From assembly GCA_003952965.2 (NCBI GenBank), contig CM025851.1:7543647-7607646 (forward strand): a stretch of DNA of 64,000 bases, given 5' to 3'. This document shows, piece by piece, positions 25,927 to 40,397 of the stretch (position 1 is its first letter; each line of letters starts with the position of its first letter). Both the position numbers and the translations under genes were made by a program. The stretch comes from Morella rubra (lineage: Eukaryota > Streptophyta > Magnoliopsida > Fagales > Myricaceae). The notes under the pieces are model-generated. The model was not told the origin of the DNA, made no database searches, and saw only the letters and a list, made by a program, of their open reading frames with translations.

Positions 25927-26650
25927 CTCTTTTGATCGTTTTGGGAGCCAGTCCTTGAAGGGCTATATAGTGGTGTTGACATTTGACTCTGATTCATTTC
26001 CATCTCACGAAAACCAGTACAGTCAGTTACCTCCATGTTTGAACGAATCTGGCAATTTCTTGATACTTGAAACTGTTAAATTCTTGTTGAAAAGAGACAG
26101 AGGGGATCAGATTTAGTTATTTGGTCCCACGCGCAAGAATTTCCTTATTGGAAGGACGCGCAAGGTGTGTTTGTGAGGAACGTGAGCTGGTTGGAAGGTT
26201 CGCTACAGATGCGCTGTGCCTAAGACCCAACCGTATGTTTGCGAAAACACAGAGAGAGAGGGACTGAGGAATTCAATTTGGGAATGGCAGCAAAGTAAAT
26301 AAATTTTTGTGATATTTGCTCCAAAACTTCCAAAATGGATACCCGCAAGCAAAGGCGCAATCCCTTTTTGTATAAAGATTCATAAATCTGAAGCCCTTAA
26401 TTTGTCTCTGCAAAAATGTCCTCTTCATGGGCGAGATTGCAATTGATGTTGTCCAAACTTTGCTTCATTTCTAATTTTCCCTTATGTGGAGATATTCACG
26501 TGTTATGATTTATTGGTATTTTATTGATAAAGTCTGATGATATGAAGGTATTGTATAGTACTTGCATATATTGAAAGAGATATGGAGGTCGAGATTAGAT
26601 ACAGAGCAATTTATTGAAAGAGATAAGTAACAAAAGCATTAGACGAATAA
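25927..26650. other. Upstream region of ACD11-like A
   Basis: Contains ctatatag (25963-25970), the likely TATA box on the minus strand. The first about 400 bp is highly conserved in units 2 and 3 (36398-36800, 54641-55050), marking the shared promoter. No other gene. Confidence 0.55.
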
Positions 26651-26668
26651 CTGACATGGCCCAATTTC

Positions 26669-26874
26669 TCACACGCCACAGTAAGTCTCAAAGCAGACTT
26701 TTCTGACCGGCCTTATGTAGAACTGAATTCAAAGGGCTTAAAGAGCAAAGGGTGCTCCTCATCAACTAGCTCCTCTGGGGCCTCTATGTAGCCTGCTTTG
26801 GGGATCGATTACCTTGCCTTGTTTCCGGTCATCATGACACGGTGAAGTGGAGAGTGCATACCATTTGTCCACGC
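26669..26874 (-). pseudogene. Extra, partial copy of AOP exon 3
   Basis: Tandem duplicate of the third AOP exon plus its flanks, lying just 3' of the exon 3 that belongs to copy A. It keeps a proper acceptor (ttttgcag|gcgtgg) and the iron-ligand segment HSPLHRVM. It runs into a stop immediately after GNKAR because about 20 bp coding for the [10 protein letters not shown] region is missing. Several other indels follow. Confidence 0.8.
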
Positions 26875-26965
26875 CTGCAAAATCAATACTCCTAGTTGAG
26901 TTGCATAGAAGCTAAGCTAACACAACCACTCAGCAATTTATCTTATCTAGACATGGCCCAATTTC

Positions 26966-28377
<1,412 letters not shown>

Positions 28378-28729
28378 AATTCTCTTTTACTATCTGCTAA
28401 ATATGAAAGATGCTTCTTTGTTGTGACTTGCTTAAGCTTTTGGGCTCTTTGGCGTATTATTTATCATGACTCATGAAGACCACTGAGCCCTAAATAATGA
28501 GAAGACAACAAATATTTCAAACGTCGTACAATAATTACAATATAATATATTTGGAGCTCTTTTCGTCACAATAGGAATGTTTACCCTACTCAAAGTGCTA
28601 CTAAAGCAATTAACTACGTGCGTTTTTTTCTCTCCTCTATCTAGCTAAGCCCCCCAATCGAAAAAAGTTGGATCCGGCATCAACTTAATGATGTTGATGG
28701 AGAGAATTAGGAAGAGTATCAAAGATTAT
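28378..28729. other. Truncated promoter region of AOP A
   Basis: Matches the promoters of copies B and C only as far as about 28462 (tattatttat). It then jumps to sequence otherwise found near 45593 (catgactcatga), so the CCAAT-like segment of the other copies is missing. Confidence 0.55.
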
Positions 28730-29175
28730 TTTTCCAATGAAAAAGTATCATTTGGAGACGAAGAGGCACGCGTTCCACAAAAAAGTACTTGTTCATGACG
28801 AAGAAGCACCACACTTAATGATGAAAATGTGTCTAAACAGTTATAAATAGGCATATTTATTTGCATAATTTAGTATAATAAAAATTGTACTAAATTCTGT
28901 CTCTTTCTTCTAAGCATTATATATTTTTACAAACATGTTTCTTTCTTAAATTATCAGATTCTATTTACTATAGAAGCGGAATTCTGATTTCTTAGCTACA
29001 AAAGTATAATTTAAGGGTATTTTGGTCTAACTAATTTGTTAGTGTAAAATGCGTTGCACAACAAATTGATAATCTGGACTTTATTGTATCCTGGAGGCAA
29101 AATGCTTTGAACCCAATTGCATCCCGTTGTACCTACTTGTTATATAGGACTGATGGGTGAAAATATTGTCTTATG
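28730..29175. repeat. Dispersed LTR-like repeat, copy 1
   Basis: Paralogous to 44290-44575 and 45830-46270. Contains tataaatagg followed by gcataatttagtataataaa and a ctaagcatt...acaaacat stretch, then ttgtatcctggaggca. This order (TATA, transcribed repeat, polyadenylation-like region) resembles a plant retrotransposon LTR. Ends and target duplication were not resolved. Confidence 0.45.
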
Positions 29176-31960
29176 GAAAGCGACTCAATATTAATGCGTT
29201 TTGAAGCAATTTTTTTTATTTAGTTTGTTTATCTACAGAAAATCTCCTCCATCTCTCATCTTTTCCACCAACAACTTTTAATTTGCTATAATTTTCTGCC
29301 AAGTCTTTTCACAGTTAGAAATCGTGGTCCCGGCCCGTTTAGAAGTGAAGTCTGGTAGTCTTCCTTATACAATATTGGTATTGCTAAATATTGCATGCAA
29401 CGGATTGAAAGATTCATATCTTTTGATCAGTAGTACAAAAAAATTGTTTACTATGTAGATGTTCATCGTAGCAAAATGACTTTCTCCTAAGTTTGTCCTC
29501 TCCAGATATCTCTATTCATCCTTAAAAATTAAACACATTATCTGTCGATTTTTCATGGGATATTTTAGCCCCTTACAATTGGATACACGTACGTCACAAT
29601 TTAGCAATTTAGAAAAGTGGGCCGCGGTTAGGCATGGTTGGTTTTAGATCTTTTCCTGATATCATCAAGCGTATCCGGTTTGTGATATTAGATATGTTGC
29701 TTAAGTTTAGTTTCCTTTTAATGGAATGAGATATTATCAAGCAAAAAAAAAATTACACGTAGGATATATAATTAAGCAGACTAAAAAATCTGTATTCTTT
29801 CAATTTAATTAGATGTGATCCATGAAATCATCATGATGCATGCGCTGAAGAGAGAAAAAAAAAAAAAAAGACATTCAAATTAAAGGATATGATAAAGTAT
29901 GTGGTATTATTATCAAAATATATATATATATATAACTTCACTCACTCTAGGACGTAAAAGGAGACATTTGGGACCCCAAAATTTTGAACCCAATAAAATA
30001 ACTTTCAAAATTCTCCTTATCCCCATCAAATCATCATTTTTTAATCTAAATAAATATTATTCAAATCATCTCTCTTCACTTTTTCACTAACTTCAACACT
30101 TTAAAATTTTAACAATCAAACATCACCGATTGTTGTTATTGGTTCTGTGGTGCGTTTACTCTCATGCATTTTAGGTAAAGAAAATCAAGACTTATGAGTC
30201 GTGAATAATATTAATGTTGTACGGCATTTTTTAAAGTAATAAAGCAAGCTGGAGAGATTCAGGAGGCCGATCTTTCCTCCTGAAACCAAGTGTGGTGGGA
30301 TGAAAAATAATTAAAAGTGCATACATATAATTATATTTTTTAGATGCTCATCGATAATGCACCATATATATCCAGAAACTATAAAAGTCCATGGGAAGAG
30401 ACAAATCATGGTATCTCGAGCTCGTCAGTACTCCATCTAATTGGTTTTCTTCATGGATCGATCATCGATCCCTTATTGGCTTTTTCCACAATTGGGTGGT
30501 TGTAATGTTGCGAGTTTCCAAATTGTAAAAATCTATATGATGTTATATATATATCTAGATATACGACTTAGTGACTTATATATCCCAAACTCTTAAAAAG
30601 TCACATTAGAAAGCAAATTAATGAGCGAGAGTACCCCATCTCCTATATAAAACCCCAAATATTTTCTAATCAAAACATGGTCATGAGTACGTACGTATGC
30701 CATGCACCGACAAAAATCTTTAATTTTCACTGTATATACGTAATATCCAGTTGCGGACATGATCATGTAGATAAAAAAGATTAAAAGATAGGACACGACA
30801 AGAAACTTTGTTAGGTCACCTCGGCATGCATGCAGGAGTGGTTCTGTAATAAGCGTAAACAAAGTATTCGTTTTTGTGTTCTTTAATGGCCAGTACTCCG
30901 ACATTTTGTAACGCGTCAAAGATTGATTTGGGTGGGGAGATAAAGAACTCAACTTAAAAGTTTAACTCTATTATATGGCTCAATTATGTTATATGATCTA
31001 CCTACATTTTTATAACTTTTTTAAATGTAGATTAATATTTTTATCCTCTCACATATGTATATTCAATAATTAATGTTTTTATTCTTTAAAACTTATATAT
31101 TCAATAATTATTACATAAAATAAAAAACGCTAAAGCAGGAACTTGATTTACAAAATCTTATGGTGAGATCGTTTATAAAATATAAGAAAAAGGAAAAGAG
31201 ATACGTCGAGAACAAATCTTCCTATAGCGGCATAGCGCGCCCATGTCACGCAGACAGGCTACCTACCCTAACCTTTTAAAATCTTCAAAATCTATGTGCT
31301 AGCTACCATTTTAAAACAATTTGCGAGATTTCTCTCCCCCATATCAATCATTATATATGCTATAGTAGATGAACAATCAAGATTAGCATATTGTGGTTGT
31401 TTGCTTCTTGATTGAGTATAATTGATACTTTTTAAATAATTATCTGAGGTCATCTTGAATATAATCATATTTGTCGTGACATTCTTAGTCCCCACTACTA
31501 TTGCATTAAGGCAAGTGATCGAGATTGGTGTGATTAAATATAATTATGCGATGAGTGGCTAATCGGCTTAGGCTGGTCCATCTCAGCCCAACTCAATGAC
31601 CCTTTGATGGGCTAGATAAGACCTTGCATGTTTTGGGTTTGCTCGACCGGTCCAAGGTCTTAAAAATAGAACCCCGATGTCGAGTTGTCTGGGCCGACCT
31701 GGGCCCAGTGAAGATAGTCCGTTTGCAGCGTTGGAGACTCAAAGTACACACACATTAGCCTTTACTCGTATAAGACATTTGTCATGGTGTTTTTTGCACG
31801 AAAAAGCATACGTTTCCAACAGTTAGCAAGCAAATAAGCTTCCGTTATTAGGCATTTGTGGTTGATCTTATAGAGAGCAAAAGGCTACACAATCCAAACG
31901 ATTTCCTATCGCTTTTGGAAATTGAGAATCTTAGGCCTTGTTTGGATTTGGGTCCAGGTC
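29176..31960. other. Unit 1 right flank, no gene
   Basis: Non-coding DNA collinear with 46271-49640 and in part with 59990-60560. A segment at about 29975-30125 is absent from the matching place in unit 2 and may be a MITE. AT microsatellites near 29917 and 30545. Confidence 0.5.
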
Positions 31961-32160
31961 CTGGTTCTAGGCCCTGTTTCGATTTGGTTCTGGTTTCACG
32001 ACCTGGACCTTAGGTTCTACTTTCAGGCATGCGCGAGTTACAAAGGTGCAGCCGATTATTCACCTGTCATGCTTACGCTTGCAAACTAAGCCCCACCAAC
32101 ACACAACCAAAGGAAAGTACAAAAGACGGGCAACGCATGCGACTCATCCCATGTCAAATG
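31961..32160. other. Junction DNA between units 1 and 2
   Basis: About 200 bp present here and absent at the corresponding unit 2/unit 3 junction near 49665. It is rich in ggtcc/ggttctgg motifs. Origin unknown. Confidence 0.35.
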
Positions 32161-32692
32161 GAGAAGATGAATGCAAAAAGTAGGGCAAACCCAACACGAC
32201 AGCCGCAATCATACTCACGAAATCATGTTTGAAACTAAAGTAATCTCTTTAAACTGCCATATTAGTGTATATGAATAGGTGTTCGATTTTTCTTCGTTAT
32301 AAAAAAAATATATATAATAAAAGAAAATGTGGTGGAAAATACTTCGTATACGTAAGAGCCTTGTGCATCATCTATATGTAGCTCGTGAGTTATTGCGATG
32401 TGAAGGTAAAAAACGTATATGGCCTCTGTATGAGCAGTATTCAGTATATTTTGGTTTGTGATTTGTGGAGCTACTCTCAATCATATCAGGAGCAACTGTG
32501 CATATAGAACGTGTGCCTGCATATTGATTTTACAAGCATCCCCTCGGGGACAAGGGACAAGGCTAGAATGAAGATATTTACGTCGGAGTTAATTTGACAT
32601 GACAGCTTATGAACGAACCGAATATTAGTGATAGAACAAATTTAACCTATATATAGCCTATTGGCTCCTCTTCAGGACGTTAAGAGGCTAAA

Positions 32693-34024
32693 AGCAGTCG
32701 ATCGACGACTCTTTAGACCGCAAGATCCGTCTCCCTCGCACGGTTTTAAACAACTTAATTTAGACTTAATTATATAGAAAATATCTAGAAAGGGTGAATA
32801 GGTATATTTAAAAAATATCAATTAAAAGAAACTGTCAGTAATTCCGAACTGACTGCATGTAATGAAATTACAAATTCAATAATTAAATAGATATACAATC
32901 AATATTTCGACACCTGCGCAAATAGTTAATTCAGATCTAAATAAAAACTGTTATACTTTTGTCTTCAACCTCCTTGGATCAGAATAATCAATATTTTCAA
33001 GATCAATATTCTAAGAACACTAATCACAAGAAAGCTTAAAGGAAAATGAATCAACCACACGACACAAGATATGGTGACGAAGAGAAATCCTTTTGAAAAA
33101 CTTCTTCAAAAGAGAAAAACTCTCCTGGCCGAAGCCGATTTTTAAATCCACTAATTTCAAATGAGATTACACAGTGATCTATAGATTACACAACCTAGTT
33201 AATCTAAACACTGTTAATCTTACCCAAACCAACTTGATTTAGATCTACTCATCATGGAACTCCATGACCATTTGAAACCAAGATTCAATCGGATTGATCT
33301 ATCCACACAACACCTTGTGCAATCAATGCCTAATGCTTGAACCTCCAACAAACACTCTTCCAGAACCTCCAAAAGCTTCAATCAATTGAAGAGATCATGT
33401 GTCGGTGATCAACGAAACAATAACGTCCATCAAATTAGATCTGCTATAACTATTACAGCAAACTCAAACTTTCTACAAGAACAATGAAGCAAAGACGATC
33501 AGTGCACTTTTTGGAGAAAAACTTTCTTGAAGGGAAAAATGAATAACAGAGAAATGGCCAGATATGGACATTATATGCGAAAACTCATTCCTTTGTGCAA
33601 GAAACTCATTCTTTTGTAATTCCTTAATCACACGTAAAGCACAAAACTGCATTCAGCTCCTTTTCTCACATATTCTAGAAACTAGAAAAAAGACAAAAGA
33701 ACCCCTAAAAAGTGAGTCACGTGAGCATGCCAAAAACTCGCGTTACAGGTTTTATTCACAAGTCACAACTTTTTGGTCTGATTGCTGGGAGAGAAATGTA
33801 ACATTGTCGTAGGTGATGCTAAAGTGGTGTTTGTTTGTGAAAATATTGGGGTTGGTGAAAAAATAAAGATATTTTGTGAGAATTGGTGAAAAAGTAAAGA
33901 GAGAAAAGATTTGAGTGAATATTATAATAAAAAATATTATTTGATAGAGAAAAAAAATATTATTTTATTATTTTTAATAAAGACGAAAATATTGAGGTAC
34001 CGAATTATTAGAAACAAACGCCCT
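32693..34024 (-). mobile_element. Composite insert with LTR-retrotransposon-like DNA
   Basis: Absent from unit 1, where the flanking sequences (cgttaagag and ctaaatccacggg) lie side by side. The part 32750-33520 is similar, in reverse complement, to 52300-53260 of this window; it shares the cctattcacc...tctag segment and the gaaactctcctggcc...aatcca region. The right 250 bp (about 33775-34020) is AT-rich and looks like a separate MITE. No coding capacity recognised. Confidence 0.5.
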
Positions 34025-35216
34025 CTAAATCCATGGGCCTCCATCACGCCAAAGAAATTGCCGTGTCCCCAGTCATTATGGCAGTGAAAATGGCTATTTC
34101 AGTTGACATGATAGAAGATTCCGGCTATGTTTGGCCTGATTTTGAAAAAATATATATATATATATTGTAATGATTAAGAAATTTTTTTGAGATATGTAGT
34201 TTTAGATGTTTCTTTTGTTTTGGTTTTCCCATTCGTTTAAATGAAGGACGGCGTGGGAGTTTAAGGTAGAGAAGGCAAATGGGCAGAAAATACGCAGACT
34301 CTAACACCTGCAGAAAAGTCAATTAAAGTAACCTGGTAAAATACGCTTGAAGGGGTGTCGGGGCCCCATAGGCTATCTATTAACGTCGCTTTCCTGACTT
34401 GTAACTCCGTTCAAGCATTTGAAACCCCAAAACTAGAGGCCTCCAATGAATAGGCATATATTCACAGGGCTTCCATCTTGTTATCTAGCTCGATTTTTGG
34501 GAAATTGTCTGTAAATCTAGCTCGATTTCCTGAAAGACAAATGAGTATTTCGCAGGTGGTTTTAGTTATGAATGTCTCGCTTCGCTTTTACTAAATTCAG
34601 TTTTTTTTTTTTTGACAAATTTTAACAATTCCAGTTGGATAAGCAGAAACACCGCATAAGGAGAACATGGGTAAGATTATCTAACCAATGTCCCCGAAGT
34701 GCAGCCCCGGATATTCTTTTCGAAGTTTTTAGGCCGGCCGGCTATATACTTTCCACCAAGTCAGGTCCTGATCTTTCGGTGGGCTTTTTTAGTGAGGGAA
34801 AAGCCTTAGAGATAAGACGACCCAAAAGAACTGAGCAACTTCATCCTTTTTTTTTCCTGAAAATAAATAAATTTGTTCCATGTATTTATCCATGCACGGA
34901 GACAACGTGTAACCCACAGATCAACAACTTTCATAATCCGTGAATAAACGCTGTTGGGTAGAACTCTTCAAACTTCAGAGTGCTTGCCAACAACTAAAGC
35001 TAGCAAACCCTAATAAAAACTAATTCATGGGGACAGATTTGAAAAAGGAGAATCAGAATTTTTTTTTTTTTGTTCTTTTTCTTTAGAAGAAAGCTTCAAA
35101 GAGGGTCCAGGAATCTTTTTCTCTTATACGATCTTCGAACAGAAAGATGCGTGAAAGGCTTCCTTGCCCCTTGACCAAGATTTCACTGCATTTATGATGT
35201 ATCGGCCAATTTGAAG
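34025..35216. other. Unit 2 DNA downstream of ACD11-like B, no gene
   Basis: Collinear with unit 1 20200-21190 and 25131-25290. At about 35060 the T run is the empty site for the unit 1 MULE. Confidence 0.6.
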
Positions 35217-36397
35217 TCACCAGTCCAAGCTGATATTCTTGGAGAGGTACCGGCTGTCAATGTACTCTATTAGCGTATCCGCAGCACTGATATACCTTCT
35301 CATTTTCTTCTCTGCTGACGAATCAGTTTCCTTGAGCTTGACCAGAAGTTTTTCCCTTGCTGGAAGAGTACACATTCCAGCGGCAACCGCTGTCCTGACT
35401 GACCACCGGTGGTACTGTGCCCAAACTTGCTGATAAGCTCTTGAAGCTGCTTCCTTTAAAAAGTGTTCTTCAGTTGACACGTGTAAGAAATAAAAATTTT
35501 TAAACTTAAAAAAATTTAAACTAAGATAAGTGAGACAAGATTTTAAGTGGTTCGGTTATTGACCTACTTCTACTATTGGAAGGCCCAACTGGACACTCGA
35601 TTTTCTCACTTATATTCAAAAAGTTACATTGAGCTTTATTTATAAGCCATTAGTTTCAATTGCCCACGTTGTTTTAGCAATGTGAGACTTTACATTTTTA
35701 ATACTCCCCTGCAAACTCAAGGTGGACCCACCTTTAGTTTAGAATTACAAAATAGGGAAAATAAAGTTGCCAGAGATTCGCCGAATGATCGCCAGGCTCT
35801 GCTGGACGATTTTTGGATTTTGCCAAATGGTCGACAAATCACGCCGCTCTGATACCATCTAAGAAATAAAAATTTTTAAATTTAAAAAAATTTAAACTAA
35901 GATAAGTGAGACAAAATTTAAACTATTCGAAGGCCCAACTAGACATTTGGTTTTCTCACTTATATTCAAAAGATTACATTGAGGCTTTATTTATAAGCTA
36001 TTGGTTTCAATTTAGCAGACTTTACATTTTCAATAACACGAATTGTTCAAATAAAACTCTGATGAGGTCAAGGCCCTGTCTAACTCTGACGAATTCCTTG
36101 TATTTTTACTCTCTTGTTTTCAACATCGGCATTGATTATATCTTGTAAAGTGTTGTACGTCTTTGATCCTTCCTCAAGATCACGTATCTTTGAGAGGTAC
36201 TCCGACTCGGCGAACTTGAAAGCGAGACCGAGGCATCCAAAAAAGACGGAGACCAAAGAACAGGCCTCGCAGAAGGTGTCCAAGCGGAGCTGCTGATCTT
36301 CCTTCCTCGATTTCAAGAGCTTGGCCATCTCCTCAAAGGCCTCAACCACGGCCGAGAGTGGTGTCATCGTAGCGTCCTTCTGATTTTTCCCTTCCAT
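35217..36397 (-). pseudogene. ACD11-like GLTP gene copy B, split by a TRIM element
   Basis: The first half (36080-36397) is open to VENKRVKIQG. It then carries a deletion and substitutions at the place where GSHSRNLRRVRQ is encoded in copy A, followed by a stop, so the R105/R109 lipid-headgroup arginines are lost. The second half (35217-35480) is intact to the C-terminal SLDW. Between them, inside the codons for FVSTEE, sits a 554-bp retrotransposon. Apart from this the copy is nearly identical to A, so inactivation is fairly recent relative to the duplication. Confidence 0.9.
35482..36035 (-). mobile_element. TRIM-type miniature LTR retrotransposon
   Basis: A 554-bp insertion with direct terminal repeats 35482-35703 and 35860-36035; the second has an internal deletion. 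Read on the minus strand, the 5' LTR is followed by TGGTATCAGAGC (35846-35857), the classical primer-binding site complementary to initiator tRNA-Met. A purine-rich GCAGGGGAG precedes the 3' LTR. The internal part is only about 156 bp and non-coding. A 5-bp target duplication acacg flanks it (35477-35481 and 36036-36040), and copy A shows the empty site. Size, PBS, PPT and TSD define a TRIM. Confidence 0.9.
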
Positions 36398-37158
36398 CTC
36401 TTTTGATCGTTTTGGGAGCCAGTCCTTAAAGGGCTATAAAGTGGTGTTGACATTTGACTCTGATTCATTTCCATCTCACGAAAACCAGTACAGTCAGTTA
36501 CCTCCATGTTTGAACGAATCTGGCAATTTCGTGATACTTGAAACTGTTAAATTCTCGTTGAAAAGAGACAGAGGCGATAAGATTTAGTTATTTGGTCCCA
36601 CGCGCAAGAATTTCCTTATTGGAAGGACGCGCAAGGTGTGTTTGTGAGGAACGTGAGCTGGTTGGAAGGTTCGCTACAGATGCGCTGTGCCTAAGACCCA
36701 ACCGTATGTTTGCGAAAACACAGAGAGAGAGGGACCGAGGAATTCAATTTGGGAATGGCAGCAAAGTAAATAAATTTTTGTGATATTTGCTCCAAAACTT
36801 CCAAAATGGATACCCGCAAGCAAAGGCGCAATCCCTTTTTGTATAAAGATTCATAAATTTGAAGCCCTTAATTTGTCTCTGCAAAAATGTCCTCTTCATG
36901 GGCGAGACTTGCAATTGATGTTGTCCAAACATTTGCTTCATTTCTAATTTCCCCTTATGATGGAGATATTCACGTGTTATGATTTATTGGTATTTTATTG
37001 ATCAAAGTCTGATAATGTGAAGGTATTGTATAGTACTTGCAACAAACATATATTGAAAGAGATATGGAGGTACAGAGGCCCATTAGATACAGAGCAATTT
37101 ATTGAAAGAGATACGGGGCAAAAGCATTAGACGATATAACTAGACATGGCCCAATTTC
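36398..37158. other. Spacer between AOP B and ACD11-like B
   Basis: Conserved promoter block of the ACD11-like gene plus the AOP B 3' flank; both genes read leftward, AOP upstream. The TATA-like ctataaag differs from the ctatatag of A and C. Confidence 0.6.
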
Positions 37159-38580
37159 TCACACGCCACAATAAGTCCTCAAAGCAGACTCGGCTTTCTG
37201 ACCGGCCTCGGTATAGTAGAACGCGAGGAACTGAACATGATCAAAGGGCTTAAAGAGCAAAGGGTGCTCCTCATCAACTAGCTCCTCTGGGGCTTCTATC
37301 CTGTAGCCTGCTTTGGGGATCGAAAACAATCCAGCCGAGTACCTTGCCTTGTTTCCGGTCATCATGACACGGTGAAGTGGAGAGTGCAACCTACCATTTG
37401 TCCACGCCTGCAAAATCAATAGTCCTAGTTGAGTTGCACAGAGCAAGCTAAGCTAACGAAGCAACCAATGACTCTGCAAACTCTTTTTTCATGTTACTGT
37501 CAGATGAAGTATCTACAATATATATATGGGGTAGATCTAAAATATATAATACAAGTATATATAGTTTGTCTTCATGTCCTGTGAATTTTGTATCTGTATA
37601 ATGTAAGAATTAGAAACTTACGAGTAGAGAGTCTCCAATCATGACAACGAAAGAGTCAGGGGAAGGTGTGAAATTGATCCATTCGCCACCTTGAGTCTTT
37701 ACCTCTAACCCTTCTACTTCATTTTGATACAATATGGTCACTATGTTTTTATCTGTGTGCGCTGTTAGCCCAAGCTTGGTGTCAGTCGTTTGAGGACCTT
37801 TATATTTCATCACACGAAGAAGGTAGTTGGTCGATCCCATGTGTTCGTCCAAGTATTTCTCGACACCCAAGCTCTCTAAAACCATCCTCCTGATCATTTG
37901 ATCCAACTCCGATACTTGCTCCGAGAATGACTGGATGGTATTGCTGCTCAAAAGACAGATTGTTTCGTTTTCTCAGAGAAAAAAAAAAACCCCAAAAACA
38001 GAGGAAACGAAAATGAACATTAATTTGTAAGTCCCCCTTAGGCAAAACAATGTTAAATAATGCTTTGAGCGTGTGCGCTAGCTCCAGCATGTCTTGTCTT
38101 ATATATCGATCGGAAACAAACTAAAAAATACGGTTCCTTGACACCTGAAAGAAGTTGGTAACAAAGTTACTGTGTCATTAACCCTAGAGAATAGGAAGTA
38201 CTATACCAAAAACTTTGTTTCCCTTCGGGCCAGAAGATGTTTGCCACGTTCTCAACTTTCTCGGGGATATTGGCATCATCAATGCCCATGCTCTCGTATA
38301 GTGGCACCATAGGGTATTGCCCGACGTAGCCATGGTAGGGCTTCTTGGAAACGTTACGCAGCTTTGTCTGTAAAGGGAGCTCAAAAAGCTCGTCAATTGC
38401 ATCCAAGAGCGCCTTTCGAAGCTCTAACTGAACTTTGTTGAACAAAGCCTCGAAGCAACCATACTCTTCGAGTGCTTGCCGAACTTGAGCTTTCATCGAG
38501 TCCCAGTCGGGAGTGCCTGGCTTTAGATCAGGGTTAGAGAAATCTATGACAGGAAGTTTGAGAGGGGAATCGGAGCCCAT
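37159..38580 (-). CDS. AOP-type 2-oxoglutarate/Fe(II) dioxygenase, intact copy B
   Basis: Exons 38207-38580, 37622-37943 and 37159-37407 (GT-AG) join in frame to give 314 residues, the usual AOP length. Starts MGSDSPLKLPVIDFSNPDL (DIOX_N). Iron ligands are H187, D189 (TAHTDKN) and H244 (HSPLHRVM); R254 and S256 (ARYS) bind 2-oxoglutarate. Ends ALRTYCGV. Similar to the AOP1 group of the DOXC class, cytosolic oxygenases of specialised metabolism. In Brassicaceae AOP2/AOP3 modify glucosinolate side chains, but that pathway is not expected here, so the substrate is unknown. TATAAATT (about 38670) lies about 90 bp upstream. It is the sole intact copy of the A/B/C type. Confidence 0.9.
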
Positions 38581-40397
38581 AATTGATATCTTTTACTCTC
38601 TGCTAAATATGGAAGATGCGTCTTTGTTGTAGCTTAATGCTTGAGCTTTTGGGTGCTTTGGCCTATTAATTTATAGAGTTTGAGGGAGGCGTATATAAAA
38701 ACTGGCCAATAGATACGGCGCATCAAAGAAGATATATAATTACAATATAATATATTTGGAGTTCTTTCCTTACCCTACTCAAAGTGCTACTAAAGCAAAC
38801 TACGTTTTTTTTTCCCCCTTCTATCTAGCTAATGTTCCAACTTCATTTATCCAAACTACCCTTAATTGTACTCTAAAAAAAATAAGATAAACGCCCAAAC
38901 CAGAAGATCAACAAAAAATACAGTCAGTAGTCCACGGGGAGTACTTTATTTTTAGTGATCCGGTACACCTAAATTGTGTTTATCTCTGTGTAAACGCAAT
39001 GTAAAACATTTCGGTTCCTACGATCGCACCGAAATCATAATTAATATATCAAAACACTAATCAGAACTACTGTTACTGCCCCCAAGAAAGAGTTGCTATT
39101 AATTTTCATTTTTTTACTTAATTAGTGATCTCTCGATAATAATTAATGGTTAAATATGAATTAACTTATGAAAATGAGTGGTGCTTATTCAGTTGCTGAA
39201 TTTTCCTTTTGTTTTTACTCGAATAAAATTCATAAAAAATATAGTTCTTGGCGCAAATCTGAGAGAAGGAAATAAGTAATTAACTGATCAAGTCCCCTAA
39301 TTATTTTATTTTGGACAATTTTGCTTCAAACCGCGTAGGCTCCTCATGGATGACAGTCACATTTTTGGTTTTTCTAACCTAATACAAGATAATCGACAAT
39401 GGTCATAGCCTGTGGAACTTTAGGATAAGAACTAAGGACAAAATATGTCTTCGCTAATTTTGCGTCAAACAATCATTTTTTTTTCAGCTATTATTTAAAT
39501 TATCACGAAAACCATGCATGCACCAATAATGCTTATTTCAGGACCACTAAGCGCTAAATAATCAGAAGATAACAAATATTTCAAATGTCGTACAATAATA
39601 ACAGTTATATAATATATTTGGCATTCCTCCCGTCTCAAAGAGCCACATACCCCCCCCACCCAACAAAAAAAAAATCGAAAAAAGTTGGATTCGCCATTAA
39701 GTTAGCATGTTGATTGTGGGAATTAGGAAGAGTAGTATCAAAGGAACCAAAGTGCAGAATATTCAATGGAAGTATGATTTATGGGTAAATTTATTTTTGA
39801 TTGTCGAGTTTTACATTGATTCCAAAACAGGTCTTTGGGTTTCAAAACTCTAACTTTTGATGCTTGAGTTTGTCCTCTAAAAAAATAAAGTCCTTCCATC
39901 AATGTGTCCTTCGTATTGTTAACGTCCAAACCGGCATATCAACAAAAGATATAGTCAGTCCATGAGGACTCATGGCCGACAGAATGCGCGCTGTGATTAA
40001 GAATTGCGTCGTTGAAGAGAACATTTCTTATTTCTAAAAATAATTTATCAAATGAATAATTATCAGCATAAACTTCACGTCAAAGATGTTTAAATCCCAA
40101 GATAACGTGGGAAAAAAAAACAGCAATTTTCTTGTTTTCCAAATTTTGAAACAACACTTGTTTCTTGAAAAATACTCCAATTGTTAAACTATTATTTTTT
40201 GCAATTTATTTTTTATAATTTCGCACTTAATTATTCAAGACATAAACATCATACATCCCCAATTAACATCTTACTCTAAAAATCAATAAAAAAAAAGGTG
40301 ATCTGATCATGCAATTTGATCAACTGCCGAAACGACATCCACATAATTAGTCAGATCAAATCTTAAGCAAGAGTAACTGAGTAAGCAATTGATGAAT
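38581..40397. other. Upstream of AOP B, no gene
   Basis: First about 1.1 kb collinear with the region upstream of AOP C (56831-58260), including ctggccaatag (a CCAAT box on the minus strand). The remainder is AT-rich with no gene. Confidence 0.55.
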
